56,059 nt of DNA. It comes from a virus. This document shows, in pieces, positions 14,718 to 20,739 of the stretch. The translations under genes were made by a program, and so were the position numbers. How positions within the stretch are numbered: the first letter of the stretch is position 1; each line of letters opens with the position of its first letter. The stretch is from positions 1 through 56,059 of the IMG/VR virus record IMGVR_UViG_3300033004_000002. One strand, given 5' to 3'. Under the pieces are notes generated by a model, which saw only the letters and a program-made list of their open reading frames with translations, had not been told where the DNA came from and did no database searches.

Positions 14718-14906
14718 TCATATCCTCCGTTCAGGAGCGCACGCGACGATGAAACCGCGCCCGTGCAAGCCATCGAGCGCGATCAGCATCCTGATGTTGC
14801 GTTCGCACGCATCAGCGTTTTCGGCATCGAAGTGTGCGAGCGAATGGCCCTGCGGAATCGGGCATAGGGCGAGATGGATGCAGGCGATGAAGACGCTGAA
14901 GGTCAT
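14718..14906 (-). CDS. 62-aa hypothetical protein
   Basis: ATG 14906 overlaps the stop of the upstream gene. Hydrophobic N-terminus (MTFSVFIACIHLALCPIPQG) followed by a Cys/His-containing part (HFDAENADACERNIRML). Four Cys in total, so a disulphide or metal site is possible. Nothing recognised. Confidence 0.5.
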   Translation of the reverse strand: MTFSVFIACIHLALCPIPQGHSLAHFDAENADACERNIRMLIALDGLHGRGFIVACAPERRI

Positions 14907-15298
14907 GCCGCTTCGCCCTCCTGCTCATCCTCTTCAAAAGGGAAGTCGTCATCATCCCCATCGCCCGAGACCATATCGTCAGGTGTACCCGGCTTCGGTA
15001 GCGTCAGCCGTGACGGCGGCTCCCACGGTTTGTTGCGCGCGAGCACGGTTTCCTCATCGGTCAGGGCGTAGGAGAAGATCGCGGCACCAGAATAGTAGTG
15101 CGTCGTCCAGCCGTGCGCGGCCGGGTCGCCCTTGATCGGCACATCGATGCGCAGCATCTTGGCGCCGAAGCGTTCCTCTTCGCGGGCGCGGCCCCAATGG
15201 CTGCGATGGCCCATGATCTCGACCAGCATCCATTCCCAGCCGGGTTCGGTTGCCGTGGGTTGTGGTTGGGTGATCTGCTCTTGTGCTTCGTTCGTCAT
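14903..15298 (-). CDS. 131-aa protein with acidic tail
   Basis: Coupled to the MT-A70 gene by ATGA overlap. The N-terminal ~95 residues form a probable beta domain (WEWMLVEIMGHRSHWGRARE, KMLRIDVPIKG, THYYSGAAIFSYAL). The last ~25 are Asp/Glu-rich. I recognise the shape as a recurrent phage protein of unknown function near DNA-modification genes. Confidence 0.6.
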   Translation of the reverse strand: MTNEAQEQITQPQPTATEPGWEWMLVEIMGHRSHWGRAREEERFGAKMLRIDVPIKGDPAAHGWTTHYYSGAAIFSYALTDEETVLARNKPWEPPSRLTLPKPGTPDDMVSGDGDDDDFPFEEDEQEGEAA

Positions 15299-16878
15299 GC
15301 CGCCTCATCCTCGTTTGAAACGTGCGGAGGCGCGGACTGTGTCCCTACGTCTGAGCCGGCTGCCCCAACCAAGGGCTCCCCCGTCTCGCGTTCGCATAGC
15401 GTGCTGGGGGCCTCGCGAGCCGTACCAGACGCCTCCTCTCTGGGTAATTCTGAACCAGGTGCTTCATTCCCCCACGCATCCCAGCCCGGCCGCGCGCGAC
15501 GCGCGTTCAATTCGATCTTGGGAAGGTTCGGGAAGTGAAATTCCGCATGCTCATATTGCTGGTCCGGCTTCTCGCTATGCTCGCCGACAGGCGCTTCGAA
15601 CAGGCTGCGGAAATGCGCGGTTGCCGGCGGCACGACGTTGCCGCGCACGCAGATCAGGAGAATCTCGTGCTCGCCGGTCACCCAGTAACCGGGGCCACGG
15701 CCGGCGCCGTTGCGCAGCTTGGCCCAGACACGTTGGGTTACATATTTGAAGCCGCGCAGCTCGATGACCCGATGGGCGATGGCCTCGTGGGGGATCGTGG
15801 TCCACATGTAGAGCACACAGTCGTCAGCCAGGCATTTGAAGCGCTCGGCGGTCCGAGCGACGATTTCTTCCGGCGTGTGGGCATCGGCCGCCGTCGGGTA
15901 ATGATTGGAGGGATGCCGGTCCATTCCGGACTCGCGAGACCAGGGTTGATGGTCCCATTCGAAATCCTCGATGGCGACGCCGTAGGTCTTCTCGGACATG
16001 CTCTGCAGCTTGCGGCCGAGATCGGCCTCGCGATCATTGCGGCGCTCTTTCTTCGCGGCCTGTTTTTCGGCGCGGATTTCCTTGATGACGGGGGCCAGCG
16101 CTTTCTTGGCCTCCGGCGTCAGCTTTCCGGTCTCGTCGCGCGGAAGCGCCGCGAGAATGGCTTCCTGTTCTTCAGCTGGCCGGCGGGCGATCTCCTCCGC
16201 GGCCGACGCCACGATCTGACCATCGCGGACCGCTTCGTTCAGTTGCTCGGTACCATGATCGCGGACCACGGCAGCGCTCGCGATCAGGCGCGCGGACACA
16301 TGCCCGCGTTCCGCGAGATCGGCGCGCGTCGACGGGGTTGGTGTTTCGGCTGGAATATCAAGATGCAAATTTGCATCTTGCTGCTGTGGTTGCCGCGGTC
16401 CGCCCCAGCGATATTGCTCATAGGAGGCCATCGCATGCGCCCGCTGCGAGGCCTCGAGGTGCCGCCGGAAGATGTTCTTGCTGATGACGTAGTCGAGCGC
16501 CTCGTCATTGGTGCCGGTGAACTGCTCGCACAGAACCGCCAGATTTCTCTTCCTGCAGGCGCGGTAGCGGTTGCGGCCGTCGAGGATCATGTCCTTATGG
16601 ATGATGACCGGATCGCGTTGGCCGTTGGCCGCAATGTCAGCGGCGAGTTCATTCAGCTCGGTTTCGGACAGCAGCGGGAACAGGCCCGCGAAAGGATGGT
16701 CCTTCAGGCGTTCGTGGCCCGCTTCGAGCGAATAGACCTGATTCACCATCTCCCCCACCCTCGGCACCGCCACGCAGGCCTTGCAGGCCGACGCCTTGCC
16801 GTCCGGCTTGCGCTGGTCGGTCTTGAAATCGTCGAGCGGCTTGGCCTGGTGGCAGCGGCTGCAGGTTTTGGTGGTCAC
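15295..16878 (-). CDS. Zinc-ribbon + ParB-like + MT-A70 methyltransferase-like fusion
   Basis: The 527-aa product starts at GTG 16878, overlapping the upstream stop. Residues 6-36 have CSRC...CKAC (zinc ribbon). About 65-145 is a ParB/sulfiredoxin-type domain (DGRNRYRACRKRNL near 100-113). A helix-turn-helix region follows (~183-210) and an MT-A70-like domain covers ~298-480 (YPTAADAHTPEEIV, LYMWTTIPHEA, GYWVTGEHEILLICVRGN). MT-A70 proteins methylate adenine N6 in DNA or RNA. The catalytic DPPW motif appears here as DFEW (305-308): Asp and Trp stay, both Pro are lost, so activity is uncertain. The tail is disordered. It probably modifies or binds phage DNA. Confidence 0.85.
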   Translation of the reverse strand: MTTKTCSRCHQAKPLDDFKTDQRKPDGKASACKACVAVPRVGEMVNQVYSLEAGHERLKDHPFAGLFPLLSETELNELAADIAANGQRDPVIIHKDMILDGRNRYRACRKRNLAVLCEQFTGTNDEALDYVISKNIFRRHLEASQRAHAMASYEQYRWGGPRQPQQQDANLHLDIPAETPTPSTRADLAERGHVSARLIASAAVVRDHGTEQLNEAVRDGQIVASAAEEIARRPAEEQEAILAALPRDETGKLTPEAKKALAPVIKEIRAEKQAAKKERRNDREADLGRKLQSMSEKTYGVAIEDFEWDHQPWSRESGMDRHPSNHYPTAADAHTPEEIVARTAERFKCLADDCVLYMWTTIPHEAIAHRVIELRGFKYVTQRVWAKLRNGAGRGPGYWVTGEHEILLICVRGNVVPPATAHFRSLFEAPVGEHSEKPDQQYEHAEFHFPNLPKIELNARRARPGWDAWGNEAPGSELPREEASGTAREAPSTLCERETGEPLVGAAGSDVGTQSAPPHVSNEDEAA

Positions 16879-17102
16879 ACCCGCCCCCGCATCTGCTTGA
16901 TCTTCGCCCTCACCACCTTCGGCCACAGCACGATCATCACCGCGATGGCGAGCGCGACGAAGCCGCCCGGCGGCAGCCGGCCGAAGCGGGCGCAGTAGCG
17001 CGACAGCGCGAAATCGATGTAGGCGGATGGTTCGCACAGCATCCAGACCAGCGCCCCGATCAGGAGATAGACGAGCAGCCATGCAACGGGATCGAGCAAC
17101 AT
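16875..17102 (-). CDS. 75-aa two-span membrane protein
   Basis: ATG 17102 has GGGAG eight bases upstream; an in-frame ATG at 17129 is less likely. Hydrophobic helices at residues ~4-24 (PVAWLLVYLLIGALVWMLC) and ~46-62 (GFVALAIAVMIVLW), ending with a basic tail (KIKQMRGRV). It is the first gene after R4 and is coupled to the MT-A70 fusion. Function unknown. Confidence 0.6.
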   Translation of the reverse strand: MLLDPVAWLLVYLLIGALVWMLCEPSAYIDFALSRYCARFGRLPPGGFVALAIAVMIVLWPKVVRAKIKQMRGRV

Positions 17103-17235
17103 GCGAAACACTCCCGGAAATCGAGACAAAGAGGCTCACGCGTTGCGATGATGCGACGCGCGGGCAGGCGTTGGGACTTTGGGTTGACGCAAACGGAACG
17201 CGGGTGATGCTTTACGCGTAGGAAAACGAAGGTTT

Positions 17236-17281
17236 GGGACAACTGCCGGGGTCGCGCGGGGCGGCCCCTGTCAGGTTATTG
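17236..17281 (-). repeat. Intergenic element R4
   Basis: Minus-strand reading CAATAACCTGACAGG, centre, CAGTTGTCCC. The centre folds (GGGGCCGC/GCGACCCC). The end is the CAGTTGTCC variant also seen in R6. It lies about 135 bases above the membrane-protein gene at 17102. Confidence 0.82.
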
Positions 17282-17282
17282 G

Positions 17283-17555
17283 TCAGTCTTTGCGCGGCTC
17301 GGGATACTTGACCCCGCAGAACGGACAGAAGCTCGCGAATATCTTGGTCGGCTTGCCGCGCTTCCTCCCGTCCAGCTTCATCGATTCAATGAACGGACGC
17401 TGCAGTCCGATCCAGGGCAACATAATCTGGGTGTTGCTCTCGGCGAGCTTGGCGTTGATGCGATCGATACAATCACAGTCCGCTGCTGGTGCGTCGTAGT
17501 CGACTGCGGGGTGACCGATGACTGCCGACGCGGGTTCGGTGGCGCGGTGATCCAT
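17283..17555 (-). CDS. 90-aa zinc-ribbon protein with the same N-terminal leader as NADAR
   Basis: I start it at ATG 17555 because AAGGAT precedes it by 6 bases and because this is where its match to the NADAR gene begins; ATG 17561 is in frame. MDHRATEPASAVIGHPAV is shared with the NADAR protein, almost base for base. The rest has DCDCIDRINAKL, a central helix and a C-terminal knuckle FCPFCGVKYP. It is the first protein gene after tRNA-Asn on this strand. Probable zinc-binding protein; role unknown. Confidence 0.65.
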   Translation of the reverse strand: MDHRATEPASAVIGHPAVDYDAPAADCDCIDRINAKLAESNTQIMLPWIGLQRPFIESMKLDGRKRGKPTKIFASFCPFCGVKYPEPRKD

Positions 17556-17571
17556 ATTCAAATCCTTTTGG

Positions 17572-17643
17572 CTGGGAAGGCAGGATTCGAACCTGCGACA
17601 AGGCGGTTAACAGCCACCCGCTCTACCTCTGAGCTACATCCCA
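17572..17643 (-). tRNA. tRNA-Asn (GTT anticodon)
   Basis: Minus strand, 72 nt. Acceptor TGGGATG/CTTCCCA (one mismatch), D arm GCTC-AGAGGTA-GAGC, anticodon arm GGTGG-CTGTTAA-CCGCC with anticodon GTT, T arm GCAGG-TTCGAAT-CCTGC. CCA is not encoded. It is the only tRNA I find. It heads the early-left transcript and would read AAC codons. Confidence 0.88.
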
Positions 17644-17951
17644 TCGTCGATGATCGGGCGACGGCGGGGCATATAGCGCGATCACGCGCCCTTCCCGATG
17701 GAGCTGGCATCGCCAGACGATCGCCCCATGTCATTGACCCGGGCTGTTGGATGCCAAGGCCGTCGCCCGAACTGAATTTGTGGGGGACGCATTTGCGCGT
17801 CCCCCTGCTGAATGGGGCCGGCGGTTGGTGCGGAGTTTCTTCCCGTTGGCCATATAGTCCGGCCGCCTTGTGTGCCAGGGAGCACCAACGCTCTGATCCC
17901 AGCACCCTCATGCCCTCGCCACCTTGCGGCAAAGGCCCCTCTTGGATTCGA
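17644..17951. other. Gap of 308 bases with one strong hairpin
   Basis: No convincing gene. At 17782-17805 a 9-bp perfect stem (GGGGGACGC/GCGTCCCCC) with a 6-base loop lies between the HTH gene and tRNA-Asn. There is no T run, so it may be a processing or pausing structure and not a terminator. The remainder shows nothing I can name. Confidence 0.5.
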
Positions 17952-18221
17952 TTAAACGCGCTTGCGTGGCCGCAGCTCGTCAAGCACGGCCATGAGCGCT
18001 TCGTAGGACGGAGGCGTCTTGCCGGTGATGTAGAGGTTCGCGACGCGCTCGGTCTTGCCGATGATCTGTGCGAGCGCAACGCCGGGCTTGTCGATGCCCC
18101 ACAGCGCGATGCATACCCGGCCGAAGGGAGGAAGATTTTCCCGGCCAAAGTTTCGCGGAAATAAATTTCCCGGCGTTCTCCTTGAGAACCCCGCAGTACC
18201 GGCGCTTGATTCGCTTCGCAT
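17952..18221 (-). CDS. Small HTH-like protein (start uncertain)
   Basis: The last ~55 residues (CIALWGIDKPGVALAQIIGK, then TERVANLYITGKTPPSYEAL) look like a compact helix-turn-helix domain of the type seen in small alphaproteobacterial regulators. The ATG at 18221 gives 89 aa, but its first 35 residues are Arg/Pro/Gly-rich and lie over two dyads (GGAA-gatt-TTCC at 18130-18141 and GGAAAT-aa-ATTTCC at 18157-18170) that look like operator DNA. A shorter protein with a non-standard start is therefore possible. It lies next to the lysogeny switch. Confidence 0.5.
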   Translation of the reverse strand: MRSESSAGTAGFSRRTPGNLFPRNFGRENLPPFGRVCIALWGIDKPGVALAQIIGKTERVANLYITGKTPPSYEALMAVLDELRPRKRV

Positions 18222-18465
18222 GACGCACCCACTCCACCACGCACACCACCCATCATCCGAACGCCCCGGCCTCCCCCATCAAGGCGAAATGATGGCAGGG
18301 AAACTGGAAGAACGTCCGTCACAAAAAAATAACATTTATGTTTGTCACCCGCCGAAATTGTGTTTTCATGGCGTACACCATTACCAAAATGGCGAGACAA
18401 CTCGGCTGGCGGCGGCGGGGTGCGACCATGGGCGCAGTGATTCTGAAGTTTCGGCGACGTCGTCG

Positions 18466-18687
18466 TCATGTGCGGGCCTCTTCGGTGGTCTCGAAACCGA
18501 AGACCGAAGGGCAGACGTCATCCAGATGCCTCGCCGCGAGCGCTTCCTTGATCAGGATAAACTTCTGCTGCGAGATTTTCCCTCGCGCGCGCCAGTTGCT
18601 GACGGCCGACACGCCGACGCCCGCGACCTCGGCCGTTCCGGCCGGTCCTCCGAGCGCGTCGATGACGTCGTCGACTGAATTGAGCAT
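18466..18687 (-). CDS. Cro/YdaS-like HTH regulator
   Basis: The 73-aa product has a helix-turn-helix at residues ~4-40 (VDDVIDALGGPAGTAEVAGV, then SAVSNWRARGKIS), the YdaS/Cro arrangement, with a tail FETTEEART. It is transcribed away from the XRE repressor gene, with operator O1 between them. In phages such a pair usually forms the lysis-lysogeny switch, with Cro-like proteins favouring lytic growth and regulating the left operon. The role is inferred from fold and divergent layout. Confidence 0.8.
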   Translation of the reverse strand: MLNSVDDVIDALGGPAGTAEVAGVGVSAVSNWRARGKISQQKFILIKEALAARHLDDVCPSVFGFETTEEART

Positions 18688-18699
18688 GCCACCAAATTG

Positions 18700-18714
18700 T
18701 TCACGATATGTGAA
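18700..18714. promoter_or_regulatory. Operator O1 between divergent regulators
   Basis: TTCAC-GATAT-GTGAA, a perfect 5+5 dyad, 13 bases upstream of the Cro-like ATG and upstream of the repressor gene. It has the same half-sites as O2-O4. It is a probable binding site for the XRE repressor and/or the Cro-like protein, controlling both divergent promoters. Confidence 0.75.
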
Positions 18715-18775
18715 GATGTCAACCCTTCACGGAAAGGCAATAGAAATTCCTGCGCCGGTGAGGTCTCATTTGACC

Positions 18776-19036
18776 ATGCCGGAACAACTCAAAGCATTGG
18801 CGAAGCGACTGGAATTGACGCGGGAGGCGTTGGACCTCAACGCGTCGCAGCTGTGCAAAAGGATCGGCATCAAGGAGAACCGTTGGTCTCAATATGAGAG
18901 CGGAGAGCGGCGAATCACCCTGGAAGTCGCCAACGCGCTGTGTGACGAATTCGGCCTGACCTTGGACTGGATTTACCGGGGGAACCCGGCCCAACTGCCG
19001 CATGTGCTCCGGCTGAAAATCCGTCAGGCCGCCTAA
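18776..19036 (+). CDS. XRE-family (CI-like) repressor
   Basis: The 86-aa product is a single HTH domain. LELTREALDLNASQLCKRIG (residues ~12-31), NRWSQYESGERRITLEVANA (36-55) and LTLDWIYRGNPAQLP (61-75) are the classic XRE helices and the DWIYRG tail. An in-frame ATG at 18716, right after O1, would add 20 residues; the frame is open even further upstream, antisense to the Cro-like gene. There is no C-terminal peptidase domain, so induction cannot be LexA-type self-cleavage. It probably binds O1-O4. Confidence 0.85.
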   Translation: MPEQLKALAKRLELTREALDLNASQLCKRIGIKENRWSQYESGERRITLEVANALCDEFGLTLDWIYRGNPAQLPHVLRLKIRQAA

Positions 19037-19043
19037 CCTACTG

Positions 19044-19112
19044 TTCACATTACGTGATCTCGAAAATCACAAAATGTGATATTTTGTGCTTGACCACTTC
19101 ACAGATTGTGAA
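19044..19112. promoter_or_regulatory. Operator cluster O2-O4 and early-right promoter
   Basis: Three dyads follow the repressor gene: TTCAC-ATTAC-GTGAT (19044-19058), ATCAC-AAAAT-GTGAT (19066-19080) and TTCAC-AGATT-GTGAA (19098-19112). A -35-like TTGACC at 19090-19095 and a -10-like TAGGGT near 19114 bracket O4, so bound repressor would block rightward transcription of the early-right operon. Confidence 0.75.
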
Positions 19113-19182
19113 GTAGGGTAATCCCATCAGAGCAGAGATGGGAATGCCCAAGGCCCGGGTGAGACACGACCGGGGAGTGGCA

Positions 19183-19327
19183 CAGAAAGGACCCTTCGAA
19201 GGGTTCGGTGAAGGGGAACGGCACAACGCTAACCGACAGGTTGAAAGTCCTGTCTCAACCGGCCAAATCAAGCTGGCGCCAAGCGGAAACAGCCCCCCTT
19301 CTCCGAACCCTTCCGAAAGCCTTTCTG
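19183..19327 (+). ncRNA. Structured 5' leader of the early-right operon (candidate)
   Basis: Arms 19183-19216 and 19295-19327 are complementary over 25 positions: CAGAAAGG, AAGGGTTCGG and GAAGGGG each pair, with one internal loop and one mismatch. Inside the loop GACAGG/CCTGTC makes a second hairpin and GGTTGA can alternatively pair with TCAACC. A 14-base palindrome ACCCTTCGAAGGGT sits in the left arm. This lies between the promoter and the first gene. It may be an untranslated regulatory RNA; a 72-aa frame (19138-19356) crosses it but looks non-coding. Confidence 0.55.
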
Positions 19328-19370
19328 CAAGATCCCGTCTCCGTTCATTCACATGATGGAGCCGCCGCTC

Positions 19371-19742
19371 ATGTCCACCGCCCGCCAAACCATCAACATC
19401 TCAATTTTCCGGAACGACGACGAAGAAATCTTCACCGTTCCCGCCGTCTGGATCATCTGCCCGCATTGCGAAGGCTGCGCTACCGATCGCGGCGCTTCCG
19501 TTGAATGCGATGGGGGCGGGTTCACCTCTTCCGAATGGGCCGAACAAGACGACGATTTCAAGCAAGACTATCTTGCGGGTCGTTACGACCGTCCCTGTTC
19601 ATACTGCGATGGTCTCGGCCGTATTCAGACGCCGGACCTTGACGCGCTCGATTCCGATGATCGTGAAGCTTACGAACAAAGCCTGCAGGACGATGCCGAC
19701 TATCGTGCGATGTGCGCCGCCGAGCGGAGGATGGGCGCATGA
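19371..19742 (+). CDS. 123-aa protein with DnaJ-like zinc knuckles
   Basis: Starts at ATG 19371 (ATG 19353/19356 are in-frame alternatives). Two CxxC knuckles: CPHCEGCA (~30-37) and CSYCDGLGRI (~76-85), the latter like DnaJ CxxCxGxG repeats. The rest is strongly acidic (WAEQDDDFKQDY, LDALDSDDREAYEQ). It is the first gene of the early-right operon, so among the earliest expressed proteins. Function unknown; a zinc-mediated interaction with host protein is a guess. Confidence 0.7.
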   Translation: MSTARQTINISIFRNDDEEIFTVPAVWIICPHCEGCATDRGASVECDGGGFTSSEWAEQDDDFKQDYLAGRYDRPCSYCDGLGRIQTPDLDALDSDDREAYEQSLQDDADYRAMCAAERRMGA

Positions 19743-20059
19743 CCAACACCCGCCCCAGTCCCTTCGAAACCGCCCGCCTCGCGCTGATCGCCCGCCTCTC
19801 CGCGATGACCGCCCCGCGCGGCTTCGTTTCTTTCCCGCATCCCACAGACTTCGAGGTGGTCGCTGACCACATCCGCGAGGCCGCCGCGATCTTCGATGAA
19901 TGGCTGGCCGCGATCGGCGCCGAGGTCCGCGACAACAGCAACTGCCACGTCTCGACCGATCTGTTCGCGGGATCGTTCACCGCAGCGGTCGATGGCAACG
20001 AGACCTGGGCCTGCGAAGAGGCCGGCTGCAGCCTGCGCGACAATCGGAGGGTTGCGTGA
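19739..20059 (+). CDS. 106-aa hypothetical protein
   Basis: ATG 19739 overlaps the preceding TGA. The product is mostly helical with FEVVADHIREAAAIFDEWLA (~36-55) and ends with two Cys (ETWACEEAGCSLRDN). No family recognised. It is part of a chain of genes linked by 1-4 base overlaps. Confidence 0.6.
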   Translation: MTNTRPSPFETARLALIARLSAMTAPRGFVSFPHPTDFEVVADHIREAAAIFDEWLAAIGAEVRDNSNCHVSTDLFAGSFTAAVDGNETWACEEAGCSLRDNRRVA

Positions 20060-20394
20060 TGGCCCTGCGTCTTCCAGATCGAGGCCAGATCTTTTACGTC
20101 GCCATCGCCGCTTGGTTGGTTGAAGAGCGCGCGGTCCGAGAGTGTGACCTCGATCCCGATACTTACCTGATCGACGATCTCGACTTCGATGGGATCGATC
20201 TCGCCGAATTCATGCTCCATTTCGACGATCGATTCGGGTTCGAACGCAAGTCACCGGAAGCCGAGGCCCTTGCGCCCGTCCGCATCATGGACCTCGTCGA
20301 GTACTGCATCATCAACAATACCTTCAACAAATGCGTCCCCGATCCGGCACGTGGCGTCGGCTATCGCAAAGCGACAGCATGGGAGGTTGCGTGA
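20059..20394 (+). CDS. Acyl-carrier-protein-like (DUF1493-like) protein without the Ser
   Basis: The 111-aa product has the ACP layout: helix 1 (residues ~8-24), a loop with LDPDTYLIDDLDFDG (31-45), helix 2 starting GIDLAEFMLHFDDRFGFE (45-62), then helix 3 (PVRIMDLVEYC). In true ACPs the helix-2 start is DSL with a phosphopantetheinyl Ser. Here it is D44-G45-I46, so no prosthetic group can attach. DUF1493 proteins show the same G-D/I pattern. It probably acts as a binding module and not as a carrier. Coupled to both neighbours. Confidence 0.65.
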   Translation: MALRLPDRGQIFYVAIAAWLVEERAVRECDLDPDTYLIDDLDFDGIDLAEFMLHFDDRFGFERKSPEAEALAPVRIMDLVEYCIINNTFNKCVPDPARGVGYRKATAWEVA

Positions 20395-20639
20395 TGGCCA
20401 TCGGCAACTGCGACTGCTGCGACCGCACCAACGTCCCCGGTTCTGTCGTCAACTGCCCGGGTGAACCCTTCGCCTGCTTCATCTGCCAGGGCGACGACGA
20501 CGCTGACCCCTACGGCGAGCGGGAAATCGATTGCACGGACTGTGACGGCGAAGGCTGCGACGCCTGCAGCGGCTGCGGCACGGTCTGGATTGAGACCGCG
20601 CCGGTCACCCTGGCCGACTTAGAGGAGATGCCCGCGTGA
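20394..20639 (+). CDS. 81-aa Cys-rich zinc protein
   Basis: ATG 20394 overlaps the preceding TGA. Twelve Cys in 81 residues, arranged as NCDCCDRT, CFICQGDD, CTDCDGEGCDACSGCG. The last block resembles DnaJ/thioredoxin-like CxxCxGxGC knuckles. It would bind two zinc ions or more. Acidic overall. Function unknown, but several early-right products share this zinc style. Confidence 0.65.
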   Translation: MAIGNCDCCDRTNVPGSVVNCPGEPFACFICQGDDDADPYGEREIDCTDCDGEGCDACSGCGTVWIETAPVTLADLEEMPA

Positions 20640-20728
20640 TCCGCCCGTTCGCCATCGACCGCATCGAGGCGGTCTTCCTCGCCATCAGCTTCGTCGCGAT
20701 CGGTTTCATGATCGCGGTTGCCTTGTAG
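20636..20728 (+). CDS. 30-aa membrane microprotein
   Basis: GTG 20636 overlaps the preceding TGA (GTGA). The product MIRPFAIDRIEAVFLAISF, then VAIGFMIAVAL, is a short basic N-terminus and a single transmembrane helix ending at the stop. Coupling and hydrophobic composition argue for translation. The RecA-fold gene starts 12 bases later. Confidence 0.5.
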   Translation: MIRPFAIDRIEAVFLAISFVAIGFMIAVAL

Positions 20729-20739
20729 GAACAACGCCC

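Noticed and set aside
15535-16998. Plus-strand open frame (487 codons) opposite the MT-A70 fusion
   Set aside because: Antisense of recognisable ParB and MT-A70 motifs, no own motifs.
17558-18469. 303-codon minus-strand frame ending in the tRNA
   Set aside because: Its end translates the tRNA-Asn gene (the usual NPAFPA shadow) and the rest has no protein character.
18338-18775. In-frame upstream extension of the XRE repressor (would make 232 aa)
   Set aside because: It is antisense to the Cro-like gene and crosses O1; composition is Arg/Ser-rich and unlike the repressor. Parts (MGAVILKFRRRRRHVRA) do look protein-like, so I note it without calling it.
19138-19356. 72-codon frame in the early leader
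   Set aside because: It lies over the long inverted repeat, has Pro/Ser/Gly-rich composition and no convincing ribosome site.
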